DNA of 64,000 nt from Burkholderia multivorans ATCC BAA-247 (GCF_000959525.1 NZ_CP009832.1:1488001-1552000); one strand, 5' to 3'; shown: positions 47,665 through 58,058, counted from the stretch's first letter. Numbers and translations: made by a program. Notes: generated by a model not told the origin, from the sequence alone.

Positions 47665-47741
47665 CCGGCCGGCGCGAACCGTTCCGCCCGCGTCGCGGCA
47701 CGACGCGCGCGGCTTGCTGACTCTCATTCGAATCGAACGAC

Positions 47742-48530
47742 ATGAAATCGAACTCTCTTCGTCTCGCCGGTAAGCGGGCGTTCATCACGGGCGCCGCCGG
47801 CGGCCTCGGCAGCGCGATCGCGAGCCGGATGGCCGAGCACGGCGCGCGCGTCTACCTGACCGACAACGGCGACGCCGCCGCCCTCGCGCGGCTCGCGGAC
47901 CGGATCAACAGCGCGTGCGGCGAGCAGGTCGCATGGAGCGCGGTCCAGGACGTGCGCGACGAAGCGCGCTGGGACGCGTTGCTCGCCGAGGCGGCCGACG
48001 CGATGGGCGGCGTGTCGGTACTCGTCAACAACGCGGGCGTCGGCTCGCGCGGCGGCCTCGCGTCGATTGAGCAGAAGGAATGGCGCCGCGTGATGGAGGT
48101 CAACGTCGAAAGCATCATGCTCGGCTGCAAGCATGCGATGCCATACCTGCGCGATGCGCAGCCGGCGTCGATCGTGAATATCTCGTCGGTCGCCGCGTTC
48201 CGCGTGGACCCGGACCTGATCGCGTACAACACGTCGAAGGCCGCGGTCGCGATGCTGACGAAGTCGATCGCGATCGACTGCACGCGCAACCGCGTCGACG
48301 TGCGCTGCAACTCCGTGCATCCGGCCTATGTGCGCACCGGCATGGTCGCGGCCGTATTCGAGCAGCTCGGCGACGAAGCCGCGACGCGCGAACTCACGCG
48401 CCACATTCCGATGGGGCGGCTCGGCGAGCCGGACGACGTCGCGTACGCGGTGCTGTATCTCGCGTCCGACGAAAGCCGCTTCGTCACGGCGTCGGAGCTC
48501 GTCGTCGACGGCGGGCTGTGTCCGGCGTAA
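47742..48530 (+). CDS. Short-chain dehydrogenase/reductase
   Basis: A 262-residue classical SDR. Motifs in order: cofactor GAAGGLGSAIASRM (TGxxxGxG variant), VLVNNAGVGSRG, the Ser of VNISSVAAFR, and catalytic YNTSK. The C-terminus is SRFVTASELVVDGGL. It oxidises or reduces a hydroxyl/keto group with NAD(P). It follows the cupin gene by 77 bases. Confidence 0.9.
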   Translation: MKSNSLRLAGKRAFITGAAGGLGSAIASRMAEHGARVYLTDNGDAAALARLADRINSACGEQVAWSAVQDVRDEARWDALLAEAADAMGGVSVLVNNAGVGSRGGLASIEQKEWRRVMEVNVESIMLGCKHAMPYLRDAQPASIVNISSVAAFRVDPDLIAYNTSKAAVAMLTKSIAIDCTRNRVDVRCNSVHPAYVRTGMVAAVFEQLGDEAATRELTRHIPMGRLGEPDDVAYAVLYLASDESRFVTASELVVDGGLCPA

Positions 48531-48652
48531 GCGCGGGCCGGCGCGGTGCCGGTCCGTTCGTGCGAGACCGCGCGCGGCGCGCGGCGGCCGCTTCAACGTG
48601 CGTGGAGGCTGCGTCGCAAGGCGGCCGTCCGCCGGTTTTCCAGAGGGTGACC

Positions 48653-49996
48653 ATGTCCTCCAGTGCAGGCAAGTATGCGGACGCGGGGCTCGCGCTCGTG
48701 CCGCGGCCGCAGATCGATGCGGTGTATGCGAAGGTCACGCGGCGTCTCGTGCCGTTCCTGTTCGTCTGCTATCTGTTCAGCTTCATCGATCGCTCGAACG
48801 TCGGCTTCGCGCAGCTGCAGATGAAGTCGTCGCTCGGCTTCAGCGACGCGGCCTACGGAATCGGCGCGACCATGTTCTTCGTCGGCTACGCGCTGTTCGA
48901 GGTGCCGAGCAACCTGCTGCTGCAGCGAATCGGCGCACGCGCGACGCTGTTCCGGATCATGGTGCTGTGGGGCGCGGCATCCGCCGCGACGATGTTCGTG
49001 CGCACGCCGGCCCAGTTCTATCTGCTGCGCTTTCTGCTCGGCGTATTCGAGGCCGGCTTCTTTCCCGGCATCGTGCTGTACCTGACGTACTGGTTTCCGT
49101 CGAACCGCCGTGCGCGCGTGATCGCGCTGATCCTGATGGCGAGCGTCGCCGCCGGCTTCGTCACGGGCCCGGTCTCGGGCGTGATCCTGAAATCGCTGCA
49201 CGAAGCGGGCGGGCTCGAAGGGTGGCAGTGGATGTTCGTGCTCGAAGGGCTGCCGACGATGATCGCGGCCGGTTTCGTGTTCGTGCTGCTGCCCGACCGG
49301 CCCGAGCACGCAGCGTGGCTCGACGACGCGGAGAAGGCGCGGATTCGCGAGGCGCTCGAGGAAACCGACGAGCCGCTCGAGTCGCGTTCGCTGCTGCGCG
49401 TGCTGAGCGATCCGCGCGCGTATCTGCTCGCATTCGGCATCTTCGTGAACGGATGCACGGGCTACTTCCTCGCGTTCTGGGTGCCGACGCTGATCCGCGA
49501 ACTCGGCGTCGCCGATCCGCGCGCGATCGGCCTGTACACGGTGATTCCGAACGCGTTCGGGATCGTCGCGATGATTCTTTACGGCCGCCATTCGGATCTT
49601 CGCAACGAGCAGCGGATGCACTGGGCGCTTGCGTTCGTCGTCGCCGCGATCGGCTTCGTCGCGCTCGGCCGCACGGTGCAGCACAGCCTGCCGTGGACGA
49701 TCGCCGCGCTCGCGTTCGGCGGCTCCGCACTGGTGTCGTCGACGCCGATCTTCTGGGCGATGGCGACCCGCTACTTTCCGAAAGGCCGCGCGGCGGCCGG
49801 CATCGCGTTCGTCAATTCGCTCGCGAGCCTGTCGGGCGCGAGCCCGGCGCTCGTCGGCCTCGTGAAGGCGCGCACCGGCAGCCTCGTGCCCGCGATCGAC
49901 GTGATGGCCGTGATGCTCGTGGTCGCGGCGCTCGCGGTCGGCTACGGAATGCGCAATGCGCTGCCCGCGGCCGCACGCGGCCCGCACGGCCGATGA
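48653..49996 (+). CDS. MFS transporter (anion:cation symporter type)
   Basis: A 447-residue carrier. Features of the ACS family are clear: FIDRSNVGFAQLQMKSSLGF in helix 1, ATMFFVGYALFEVPSNLLLQ in helix 2, then RIGARATLFRIMVLWGAASA, RFLLGVFEAGFFPGIVLYLT in helix 4, and a central loop with LPDRPEHAAWLDDAEKARI. It probably imports the aromatic acid-type substrate of the cluster. Confidence 0.92.
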   Translation: MSSSAGKYADAGLALVPRPQIDAVYAKVTRRLVPFLFVCYLFSFIDRSNVGFAQLQMKSSLGFSDAAYGIGATMFFVGYALFEVPSNLLLQRIGARATLFRIMVLWGAASAATMFVRTPAQFYLLRFLLGVFEAGFFPGIVLYLTYWFPSNRRARVIALILMASVAAGFVTGPVSGVILKSLHEAGGLEGWQWMFVLEGLPTMIAAGFVFVLLPDRPEHAAWLDDAEKARIREALEETDEPLESRSLLRVLSDPRAYLLAFGIFVNGCTGYFLAFWVPTLIRELGVADPRAIGLYTVIPNAFGIVAMILYGRHSDLRNEQRMHWALAFVVAAIGFVALGRTVQHSLPWTIAALAFGGSALVSSTPIFWAMATRYFPKGRAAAGIAFVNSLASLSGASPALVGLVKARTGSLVPAIDVMAVMLVVAALAVGYGMRNALPAAARGPHGR

Positions 49997-50055
49997 GCGC
50001 GCGCGACGCGGCCGCCGGTCCGGCAGTCATTTGATCAATTGAAGGGGAGCACGAC

Positions 50056-50814
50056 ATGAACGAATCCGACGTGAAGCGCAGCGTGTCCGCGCAGGAATGG
50101 CAGGCACGCGTCGATCTGGCCGCGGCGTACCGGCTGACCGCGCTGTTCGGTTGGGACGACCTCGTCTATACGCATATCTCGATGCGTATTCCGGGCACGC
50201 ACGCATTCCTGCTGAACCCGTACGGGATGATGTTCGACGAGATCACGGCCTCGTCGCTCGTGAAGATCGATCTCGACGGCAACAAGCTCGCGCCGTCCGA
50301 GTACGACATCAATCCGGCGGGCTTCACGATCCACAGCGCCGTGCACGCGGCGCGCGAGGACGTCGCGTGCGTGATGCATACGCATTCGCTGAACGGCGTC
50401 GCGGTGTCGGCGCAGGCCGACGGACTCCTGCCGATCTCGCAGCAGGCGCTGCTCGTGATGCGCTCGCTCGCGTATCACGACTACGAAGGGATCGCCGTCG
50501 AGCCGGACGAGAAGCCGCGGCTCGTGCGCGATCTCGGCGAGCGCAACGTGATGCTGCTGCGCAACCACGGGCTGCTGACGGTCGGCGCGAGCGCGGCCGC
50601 CGCGTTCGTCGGCATGTATTTCGCGGAAGCCGCGTGTGCGATCCAGGTGCGCGCGCAGGCGGGCGGCGGCGCGCTGCGCACGATCCCGCAGCCGATCCTC
50701 GACGGGATCGCGCGACAGTCCCGCATCACCACGCGCGACATGGGCCCCGAGCAGCTCGTCTGGCCGGGCCTGCTGCGCCGGCTCGATCGGCGCAATCCCG
50801 GCTATGCGAGCTGA
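50056..50814 (+). CDS. Class II aldolase/adducin family protein
   Basis: A 252-residue protein with the zinc-binding motifs of the family: CVMHTHSLNGVAVSA (about residues 110-124) and LRNHGLLTVGAS (about 170-181). Members include fuculose aldolases and decarboxylases that act on small hydroxyacids. It follows the MFS gene by 59 bases and is followed by a porin at 56 bases, so it lies within the operon. Confidence 0.85.
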   Translation: MNESDVKRSVSAQEWQARVDLAAAYRLTALFGWDDLVYTHISMRIPGTHAFLLNPYGMMFDEITASSLVKIDLDGNKLAPSEYDINPAGFTIHSAVHAAREDVACVMHTHSLNGVAVSAQADGLLPISQQALLVMRSLAYHDYEGIAVEPDEKPRLVRDLGERNVMLLRNHGLLTVGASAAAAFVGMYFAEAACAIQVRAQAGGGALRTIPQPILDGIARQSRITTRDMGPEQLVWPGLLRRLDRRNPGYAS

Positions 50815-50870
50815 GCGGCTGCACCGCGAGCGCGCGATCCCCACATAACGACGAAGCTAAGGAGACACAC

Positions 50871-51989
50871 ATGCGGACAACCTCGCTGGCGCTCTGCGGC
50901 GCCACGCTCGCGCTCGCGTCGGGCGCCGCGTTGGCGGCCGACTCGTCGGTGACGCTGTACGGCATTGCCGATACGTTCATCCAGTATCTGGGCAACGGCG
51001 GCGCGCATTCGTTTTCGGAGCGCAGCGGCGGCTCGTCGACGTCGGTGTTCGGGCTGACCGGCACCGAGGATCTCGGCGGCGGGCTGCGCGTGCGCTTCGT
51101 GCTCGAGAACGGCTTCAACCTGAACAACGGCTCGCTGTACCTCGACAGCACCGCGATGTTCGTCCGTCAGTCGTGGGTCGGCCTGCAGCACGACCGCTAC
51201 GGCACGCTGTCGTTCGGCCGCCAGTACGGGCCCGGCTTCTATCTCGTGTATCCGACCGACCCGTTCGGGCTGAACGATGCGACGTCGCTGTATTCGGGCA
51301 ACATGGCGACGATCGACCGGCGCACGCTCGCGACGCAGTACGACACGGGCCGCGCGGACAACTCGATCCTGTATCAGTCGCCGGTGCTCGGCGGCTGGCG
51401 GCTGCGCGCGATGTACGCGTTCGCGTCGAGCGTCACGCAGCCGCTGCGTCGCACGAACGGCAACGAGTTCGGCGCGACGCTGAGCTATTCGGCACACGGA
51501 CTGTACGCCGGCATCGGCTACGGCAACCAGCGCTCGGGCACGCTGTCGTTCCCCGGCTTGCCGGCCGCGCTCGACGTGCCGAGCGCGCAGTACTTCGGCG
51601 CGGCGCTCGGTTACCGGTGGGGCATCGTCAACTTCCAGTTTCATTACACCTACAGCCGGCCGGACGATCCCTCGCCGGGCTCGCTGACGGCCCGGCTCGA
51701 CAGCGCCCACCCGTACAGCGTCGTGCAGCTCGGCGCCACCATCGCCGCGACGGTATCCGACACGATCGAAGTCGCGGTGGCGCACCGCAACGTGCGCGGC
51801 GCGCACGACAATGCGATCGGCGCGGAGCTCGGCATCGACCATTCGCTGTCGAAGCGCACCAGCGTGTATGCGCGTGCCGGCTGGATCCGCAACAACGGCA
51901 GCTCGACGGCGAGCTGGAGCGGCGTGTCGGTGTCCGCGCCGGGCGCGACGCAGGTGCTCGCCGGCGTCGGCATCACGCACCGGTTCTGA
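50871..51989 (+). CDS. Gram-negative porin
   Basis: A 372-residue outer-membrane porin of the Burkholderia/Bordetella type. Signal peptide to about residue 23 (ASGAALAA), then SSVTLYGIADTFIQYLGNGG, GLTGTEDLGGGLRVRFVLEN and the terminal phenylalanine (GVGITHRF) of 16-stranded trimeric porins. It has GGAGACACAC before the ATG. It probably lets the cluster's substrate into the periplasm. Confidence 0.92.
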   Translation: MRTTSLALCGATLALASGAALAADSSVTLYGIADTFIQYLGNGGAHSFSERSGGSSTSVFGLTGTEDLGGGLRVRFVLENGFNLNNGSLYLDSTAMFVRQSWVGLQHDRYGTLSFGRQYGPGFYLVYPTDPFGLNDATSLYSGNMATIDRRTLATQYDTGRADNSILYQSPVLGGWRLRAMYAFASSVTQPLRRTNGNEFGATLSYSAHGLYAGIGYGNQRSGTLSFPGLPAALDVPSAQYFGAALGYRWGIVNFQFHYTYSRPDDPSPGSLTARLDSAHPYSVVQLGATIAATVSDTIEVAVAHRNVRGAHDNAIGAELGIDHSLSKRTSVYARAGWIRNNGSSTASWSGVSVSAPGATQVLAGVGITHRF

Positions 51990-52092
51990 GCCTCGCCGCG
52001 TGCGACACCTGCCGGCGGCGGCCGGCGACGCCAAATGCACGGTTCGGTTAAAGTCTGCGTGCAGGTAAGCGTCCCCAACCAGGAGGTGAACA

Positions 52093-52554
52093 ATGATCAC
52101 GCTGACCCTCAACGGTAGCGAGCAGCACTTCGACGGCAATCCCGACATGCCGTTGCTCTGGTATCTGCGCGACGTGCTCGGTCACACGGGCACGAAGTTC
52201 GGCTGCGGCATGGCGCTCTGCGGCGCCTGTACGGTGCATCTCGACGGCGTCGCGATCCGCTCGTGCATCACGCCGGTCGCGGCGGCCGCCGGCAAGCACG
52301 TGACGACGATCGAAGGACTGTCGGCCGACGCGACGCATCCGCTGCAGCAGGCCTGGCAGGAACTGAACGTCGCGCAATGCGGCTACTGCCAGGCCGGGCA
52401 GATCATGCAGGCCGCGTCGCTGCTGAAGACGAACCCGCACCCGACCGATGCCGACATCGACGACGCGATGTCCGGCAACATCTGCCGCTGCGGCACCTAC
52501 ACGCGCATTCGCGCGGCGATCCGGCTCGCGGCGAGCCGCGGAGGTGCCGCATGA
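52093..52554 (+). CDS. [2Fe-2S] subunit of molybdenum hydroxylase (IorA-like)
   Basis: A 153-residue electron-transfer subunit. The plant-type cluster ligands are in [17 protein letters not shown] with an earlier Cys, and the second cluster in [13 protein letters not shown] and [12 protein letters not shown]. Length and order match IorA/QorS small subunits of isoquinoline or aldehyde oxidoreductases. The stop overlaps the ATG of the large subunit (ATGA), showing tight coupling. Confidence 0.92.
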   Translation: MITLTLNGSEQHFDGNPDMPLLWYLRDVLGHTGTKFGCGMALCGACTVHLDGVAIRSCITPVAAAAGKHVTTIEGLSADATHPLQQAWQELNVAQCGYCQAGQIMQAASLLKTNPHPTDADIDDAMSGNICRCGTYTRIRAAIRLAASRGGAA

Positions 52555-54872
52555 ACGCGCAGCCACTCTCCGTCTGCAACGAAAGCCGCCGCGCGCTGCT
52601 GCTCGGTTTCGCATCGGGCGGGCTGCTGCTCGCGTTCGGCGTACCGTCGCTCGCGCAGGCGGCCGCCGGACAGCCGCCCGTCAGCGCGAATCCGCAATAC
52701 GGCGGCGCCGGCATGCCGCACGGGCTGCGCGACGATCCCAATCTGTTCGTCGCGATCGCACCGGACGGCACCGTGACCGTCACCTGCATCCGCTCGGAGA
52801 TGGGGCAGGGCGTGCGCACCAGCGTCGCGCTCGTCGTCGCCGACGAGCTCGGTGCCGACTGGGCGCGCGTCAAGGTCGCGCAGGCAGTCGGCGACGAAGC
52901 GCGCTACGGCAACCAGAACACCGACGGCTCGCGCAGCCTGCGCCAGAGTTTCGCCGCGCTGCGTCGCGCGGGCGCGGCCGCGCGCACGATGCTCGAGCAG
53001 GCGGCGGCCGCGACGTGGGGCATCGACGTACGGCAGGTGAAGGCGACCGTGCATCAGGTCGTCGACACGAAGAGCGGACGCCGGCTCGGCTACGGCGAGC
53101 TGGCCGCGAAGGCGGCGGCGCTGCCCGTGCCCGATTCGGCGGCGCTCGTGCTGAAGGCGCCGACCGAGTTCCGCTATATCGGCAAGGGCGAGACTGCGCT
53201 GATCGACGGTCGCGACATCGTCGCGGGCCGCGCGCAGTACGGGATCGACACGCGGCTCGACGGGATGCTGTACGCGGTCGTCGCGCGGCCGCCCGCTTAC
53301 GGCGACACGGTCGCGTCGTTCGATGCGGCCGCCGCGGAGAGGCTGCCGGGCGTCGTGAAGATCGTGCCGCTCGCATCGACGCCGCTGCCCGCCGGCTTCC
53401 AGCCGCTCGGCGGCGTGGCCGTCGTCGCACGCGACACGTGGACGGCGATCCAGGCGCGCAAGCAGTTGAAGATCGACTGGAAGCGCGGGCCGAACGCCGG
53501 CTACGATTCGGCCGCGTACCGGAAGACGCTCGAAGCGGCCGCCGCGCAACCGGGCGACGTGATCCGCAACGACGGCGACACGGCCGCGGCGCTCGCGGGT
53601 GCCGCGAAGCGCGTGCGCGCGACCTACTACGTGCCGCATCTCGCGCACGCGACGATGGAGCCGCCGGCCGCGCTCGCGCGTGTGGCCGACGGCCGCTGCG
53701 AGGTGTGGACCTGCACGCAGGCGCCGCAGACCACGCGCGACGAAGTCGCGAAGGCGCTCGGGCTGCCGGCGGAGCGCGTGACGGTCAACGTGACGCTGCT
53801 CGGCGGCGGCTTCGGCCGCAAGTCGAAGCCCGACTACGTCGTCGAGGCCGCGCTGCTGTCGAAGGCGGTCGGCGCGCCCGTGAAGCTCACGTTCACGCGC
53901 GAGGACGACATCGCACACGACTATTTCCACGCGGTGTCGCTCGAAGCGTTCGACGGCGCGCTCGACGCGGCGGGCAAGGTCGTCGCGTGGCAGCACCGGA
54001 CGGTCGCACCGTCGATCCAGTCGACGTTCAAGGCCGGCGTCGTGCACGAGCAGCCGAGCGAGCTTGCACAGGGCATCGCCGATCTGCCGTTCGCGATTCC
54101 GAACGTGCGCATCGAGAATCCGGCCGCGCCCGCGCATACGCGGATCGGCTGGTTCCGATCGGTCTACAACATTCCGCATGCGTTCGGGATCCAGAGCTTC
54201 GTCGCGGAACTCGCGCATGCCGCAGGCCGCGATCCGAAGGACTTTCTGCTCGACCTGATCGGCCCCGCGCGACGCTTCGAGCCGCATATCGCGGTGAAGA
54301 ACGTCAACTACGGCGAAGATCCGGCGCTGTATCCGGTCGATACCGGGCGGCTGCGACGCGTCGTCGAGACCGTCGCGCGCGAGGCCCGCTGGGGGCGCAC
54401 GCTGCCGAAAGGGCATGGCCTCGGCATCGCCGCGCATCGCAGCTTCGTGTCGTACACGGCAGTCGTGTGCGAAGTGCAGGTCGGCGACGACGGTGCGATC
54501 GCGGTGCCGCGCGTCGACATCGCGATCGACTGCGGTCCGCAGGTGAATCCGGAGCGCGTGCGCTCGCAGCTCGAAGGCGCGGTCGTGATGGGGCTCGGAC
54601 TCGCGCTGCACGGCGAGATCACGTTCAAGGACGGTCAGCCGGAGCAGAGCAACTTCAACGGCTTCCAGGTGCTGCGGATGAACGAGGCGCCGCGCGAGAT
54701 CCGCGTGCATCTCGTCGCGCCGGACGACTATGCGACCCCGCTCGGCGGCGTCGGCGAGCCCGGCCTGCCGCCCGTCGCGCCCGCACTGACCAACGCGATC
54801 TTTGCGGCGACCGGCAAGCGGATCCGCAGCTTGCCGATCGCGGATCAACTGCGCGACAGCAAGGTCGCGTGA
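52551..54872 (+). CDS. Molybdopterin large subunit (IorB-like) of molybdenum hydroxylase
   Basis: A 773-residue protein of the xanthine dehydrogenase/aldehyde oxidase large-subunit type. It begins with a twin-arginine-like signal ([20 protein letters not shown]), as in IorB-type enzymes of the periplasm or membrane. Cofactor-binding features are [18 protein letters not shown] and the catalytic Glu region [18 protein letters not shown] near the C-terminus. With IorA it hydroxylates N-heterocycles or oxidises aldehydes with water as the oxygen source. Absence of an FAD subunit fits the IorAB class. Confidence 0.92.
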   Translation: MNAQPLSVCNESRRALLLGFASGGLLLAFGVPSLAQAAAGQPPVSANPQYGGAGMPHGLRDDPNLFVAIAPDGTVTVTCIRSEMGQGVRTSVALVVADELGADWARVKVAQAVGDEARYGNQNTDGSRSLRQSFAALRRAGAAARTMLEQAAAATWGIDVRQVKATVHQVVDTKSGRRLGYGELAAKAAALPVPDSAALVLKAPTEFRYIGKGETALIDGRDIVAGRAQYGIDTRLDGMLYAVVARPPAYGDTVASFDAAAAERLPGVVKIVPLASTPLPAGFQPLGGVAVVARDTWTAIQARKQLKIDWKRGPNAGYDSAAYRKTLEAAAAQPGDVIRNDGDTAAALAGAAKRVRATYYVPHLAHATMEPPAALARVADGRCEVWTCTQAPQTTRDEVAKALGLPAERVTVNVTLLGGGFGRKSKPDYVVEAALLSKAVGAPVKLTFTREDDIAHDYFHAVSLEAFDGALDAAGKVVAWQHRTVAPSIQSTFKAGVVHEQPSELAQGIADLPFAIPNVRIENPAAPAHTRIGWFRSVYNIPHAFGIQSFVAELAHAAGRDPKDFLLDLIGPARRFEPHIAVKNVNYGEDPALYPVDTGRLRRVVETVAREARWGRTLPKGHGLGIAAHRSFVSYTAVVCEVQVGDDGAIAVPRVDIAIDCGPQVNPERVRSQLEGAVVMGLGLALHGEITFKDGQPEQSNFNGFQVLRMNEAPREIRVHLVAPDDYATPLGGVGEPGLPPVAPALTNAIFAATGKRIRSLPIADQLRDSKVA

Positions 54873-54961
54873 TGCGCTGTCGCGCGCCGGGCCGCCCGCG
54901 CGGTCCGGCGCGCGCCGTTCGATTCGATGCGCGATCTCGTCGCGCAAGGAGAAATCACACC

Positions 54962-55942
54962 ATGAAAGCCGTGTTGTGTACCGCGTTCGGACCGATCGAC
55001 ACGTTGCGTATCGACGACGTCGCGATTCCGGAACCGGGCGCCGGGCAGGTGCGCGTGCGCGTGAAGGCCGCGTCGCTGAACTTTCCCGACGCATTGATCG
55101 TGCAGGGCTTGTATCAGGTGAAGCCGGCGCTGCCGTTCTCGCCCGGCGCGGAGTTTGCCGGCGTGATCGATGCTGTTGGCGACGGCGTGACCGACTGGCG
55201 ACCCGGCGAGGCGGTCGTCGCGTTTACCGGCCACGGTGGTTTCGCCGAGCAGTGCCTCGCCGACGCGCGTCAGATCGCCGCGTTGCCGCCGGGGATGACG
55301 TTCGAACAGGGCGCGGCGCTCGTGCTCGCGTACGGCACGTCGCTGCACGCACTGCAGCAGCGTGCGCGGCTGCAAGCGGGCGAAACCCTGCTGGTGCTCG
55401 GGGCGGCCGGCGGCGTCGGGCTCGCGGCGATCGAGATCGCGAAGGCGCTCGGCGCGCGCGTGATCGCGGCCGCGTCGAGCGCCGACAAGCTCGCGCTGTG
55501 CCGCGCAGCGGGCGCCGACGATACGATCGACTATGCGACCGAAGATCTGCGCCGACGCGTCGACGAACTGACCGGCGGGCGCGGCGCGGACGTCGTCTAC
55601 GATCCGGTGGGCGGCGCCTATACGGAAGCGGCGTTGCGTGCGACCGCGTGGCGCGGCCGCTTTCTCGTCGTCGGCTTCGCGGCCGGCGAGATCCCGAAGA
55701 TCGCACTGAATCTCGCGCTGCTGAAGGAGCGCGACATCCTCGGCGTGTTCTGGGGCGACGCCGTGCGGCGCGATCCGGCGCAGCATGCGGCGAACATGCG
55801 TCAGCTCGCGCAGTGGTTCGCGACCGGCAAGATTCGGCCTGCGATTACCGAGCGCGTGCCGCTCGCGCACGCGATCGACGCGATCGCACGGATCGCAAAC
55901 CGGCAGGTGAAGGGCAAGGTCGTGATTCTGCCCGAGGCGTGA
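54962..55942 (+). CDS. NADPH:quinone oxidoreductase family (zinc-free MDR)
   Basis: A 326-residue medium-chain reductase. The catalytic-domain start is MKAVLCTAFGPIDTLRIDD, the cofactor motif is VLGAAGGVGLAAIEIAKALG near residues 142-161, and the later ADVVYDPVGGAYTEAALRA matches quinone oxidoreductases. No structural zinc cysteines are seen. It is the last gene of the eight-gene run, 89 bases after IorB. Confidence 0.88.
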   Translation: MKAVLCTAFGPIDTLRIDDVAIPEPGAGQVRVRVKAASLNFPDALIVQGLYQVKPALPFSPGAEFAGVIDAVGDGVTDWRPGEAVVAFTGHGGFAEQCLADARQIAALPPGMTFEQGAALVLAYGTSLHALQQRARLQAGETLLVLGAAGGVGLAAIEIAKALGARVIAAASSADKLALCRAAGADDTIDYATEDLRRRVDELTGGRGADVVYDPVGGAYTEAALRATAWRGRFLVVGFAAGEIPKIALNLALLKERDILGVFWGDAVRRDPAQHAANMRQLAQWFATGKIRPAITERVPLAHAIDAIARIANRQVKGKVVILPEA

Positions 55943-56616
55943 TCGAGGCGGGCGAGGCGAATGCCGTTGAGGGTCGGCGCGGCGTTCGCGTGAATCGCCC
56001 GTAGGCATGCATGTGGCAAATGGTTGCGTAAGCGACCATACAGCGAGTGTGCTTTCCATGCCGACGAATCCCCCCATCACGTGGATGCGTCGTTTCCCGA
56101 TTTTGTCTCGATCGAAGTTGAATCGGGATGAACGGAGCGTTTCATCGTCCGTTCATGATCGTGGTGCCGGATCGTAAAGACTCGCGCAGGTCGTTTCGAC
56201 ATCGAGGGCGTAGCAGGGCGGCGCGCACGTAGCGTCCCCGGCTCTGAAACGCATGACAAATGCGCGTTATCCCACTCAACGCGCTTTCCTGCCCGACGCG
56301 AAACAGTCCCGCGGATCGCGTTCGATCATTTCCTCTCGTCACGGCATTGACCGCCGAATGTGACCCGTTGCGTGTGCAGCCGACCGCGTGACGCGAATTT
56401 CGAAACGGATAGGACGACGCTCGCCGGCGTGTCCGCGCGTTGCCCGACGAACAACTGTCAAATTACTTCAGGTGATGAAAGCGGGGCATTCCGGGCGTCG
56501 GACCCGCGTGATAACGTTTTGCAAACGTCGCGACAAAAAGCGGAAAGAACCGCAAGGCGATGAAAGAATCCATGCTCGGTGGCCGAGGGTAGCAACACAT
56601 TCGTACGAGGTGCACC
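55943..56616. other. Intergenic, no gene recognised
   Basis: About 675 bases between the quinone oxidoreductase and the Crp/Fnr regulator. Frames in this stretch are short, with no ribosome-binding sites. The sequence becomes more AT-rich toward 56500. I saw no RNA gene or repeat. Confidence 0.5.
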
Positions 56617-57393
56617 GTGACACATCAGACAAACAACGTCATCGAGCTGCCGTACGCGCTCGATGTTAACCACTTCTTGTCTGCGCTGGACGGGGCAAAC
56701 CGTTCGGCATTGGTACCTCATTTGCAGCTCTGTCACGTCGACACGGGCGAGATTCTGTGCGACGCCGGTTCGACACTGCCAGCCGTCTATTTTCCGGTGA
56801 CGACCGCCGTGTCGGTGCAATACACGATGGCCGGCAAACCGACGCTCGCCGTCGCGGAGATCGGTTGCGAGGGCGTGGTCTGTGACGATGTCGTGGGCGG
56901 TGACAGCGCGATGCCGCGCCGCGTGGTCGTGTACCGCGGCGGTTTCGCGTACCGGATCGACGCGCGGCGCTTCAACAACGCATGCGATGCATCGCCGCTG
57001 ATTCGGCGGCAGATCTTCATGCGCGTGCAAGTCGTGCTCGCGCAGATCTCGCAGACGCTCTTCTGCAGCCGTCACCATCCGATGCAGCACCAGCTCGGTC
57101 GCTGGCTGCTGATCGCGCACGACCGCTCGCGCAGCGTCGAGATACCGATCACGCATGGGATGCTCGCGCAGATGCTCGGCGTACGACGCGAAACGATCAC
57201 CGATATCGCGCAGACGTTGCAGAAGCTCGGGCTGATTCGGCAGCATCGCGGCTCGATCGTGCTGACCGATCCGGCGGCGCTCGCCAACGCGACATGCGGC
57301 TGCCATCGCGCGATCCGCGACGAGGCGCAGCGCATCCTCGCGTTCGGTCGCGAGACGCGCGCGCAGACGGAATGCCGCGTGCATACGCTGTAA
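56617..57393 (+). CDS. Crp/Fnr-family transcriptional regulator
   Basis: A 258-residue regulator starting with GTG at 56617 (GAGGTG upstream). The N-terminal beta-roll has LCHVDTGEILCDAGSTLPAV and VYFPVTTAVSVQYTM; the C-terminal helix-turn-helix reads ITHGMLAQMLGVRRETITDI with a wing RQHRGSIVLTD. No Fnr-type cysteine cluster lies at the N-terminus, so it is not an oxygen-sensing FNR. Target genes are unknown. Confidence 0.85.
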   Translation: MTHQTNNVIELPYALDVNHFLSALDGANRSALVPHLQLCHVDTGEILCDAGSTLPAVYFPVTTAVSVQYTMAGKPTLAVAEIGCEGVVCDDVVGGDSAMPRRVVVYRGGFAYRIDARRFNNACDASPLIRRQIFMRVQVVLAQISQTLFCSRHHPMQHQLGRWLLIAHDRSRSVEIPITHGMLAQMLGVRRETITDIAQTLQKLGLIRQHRGSIVLTDPAALANATCGCHRAIRDEAQRILAFGRETRAQTECRVHTL

Positions 57394-57423
57394 TGCAGGT
57401 AGCCGAATGCGGGCGGCGCAGCG

Positions 57424-57624
57424 GTGCTGTCGCGCGGCGAGATCCTCGCGCTGCTCGGTCCGCGCGCGGCGGCGAAGTCGGAGCGCGGGCTCGACGTGCT
57501 GGTGTTCCGGCTGCGCGGGCTGATCGAGAACGCGGTTGGCGGCTATCGCTATATCCGCACCGTGCGCGGCAAGGGCTACATGTTCGTGCCGCTCGGCACG
57601 CTGGCGGACGACGACGTGCGTTGA
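57424..57624 (+). pseudogene. Fragment of an OmpR/PhoB-type response regulator C-terminus
   Basis: A 66-codon frame encodes the second half of a winged-helix effector domain: LSRGEILALLGPRAAAKSER, LDVLVFRLRGLIEN, YRYIRTVRGKGYMFVPLG. The receiver domain is absent and a stop lies upstream in frame at 57400, so this is a remnant. It is squeezed between the Crp/Fnr gene and the lipoprotein gene. Confidence 0.65.
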
Positions 57625-57712
57625 CCGCATTGCCGGTGCGGTAACATGCGGACGGCTTGGCGTGCGGCAAGCGGCGCGCGGCAAGCAAGCCCAATCGGAC
57701 CAGGAGAAATCG

Positions 57713-58018
57713 ATGAAGCGAACGATGACGACGATCGCATTCTCCGTTGCGTGCGCAACGATCACGGGATGCGCAGCGAACGGAGCCGATACGATGCAGA
57801 CGCAGACGCCGGCCGCACACGCCTGCAAGGCCGACGCGGCGCCCGACGATGCGCTGATCGGCAAGACCGAAGCCGACGCGGCCGCGCTGCTCGAGGGCTG
57901 CCTGTGGCGCGTGATCGAACGCGACGGCAAGTCCTTGCCGGGGACGATGGATTATCGGCCCGAGCGGCGCGACCTCGCGGTTCGCGGCGGGAAGGTCGTG
58001 GCGGTGCGGCGCGGCTGA
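57713..58018 (+). CDS. I78-type peptidase inhibitor lipoprotein
   Basis: A 101-residue protein. Signal peptide with lipobox ITGC (Cys near residue 20), then a conserved inhibitor body: CKADAAPDDALIGKTEADAA and MDYRPERRDLAVRGGKVVAV, matching the I78 family (Cys at the start, TMDYRPERL-type motif, C-terminal strand). The ATG follows AGGAGAAATCG. It probably inhibits serine proteases at the envelope, by family resemblance. Confidence 0.75.
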   Translation: MKRTMTTIAFSVACATITGCAANGADTMQTQTPAAHACKADAAPDDALIGKTEADAAALLEGCLWRVIERDGKSLPGTMDYRPERRDLAVRGGKVVAVRRG

Positions 58019-58058
58019 CGCGTGCCTCGCCGCGTCGCGATGCGGCCGGCGACGCGCA

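Noticed and set aside
52497-55094. Minus-strand frame of 865 codons opposite IorB
   Set aside because: Arg/His/Asp-rich antisense reading of a high-GC gene; no ribosome site or motif.
52448-55942. Plus-strand frame of 1164 codons over the IorAB genes
   Set aside because: It is very Arg-rich and low in hydrophobic residues, and its first part is an out-of-frame shadow of the IorAB genes. Only its tail coincides with the real quinone oxidoreductase frame.
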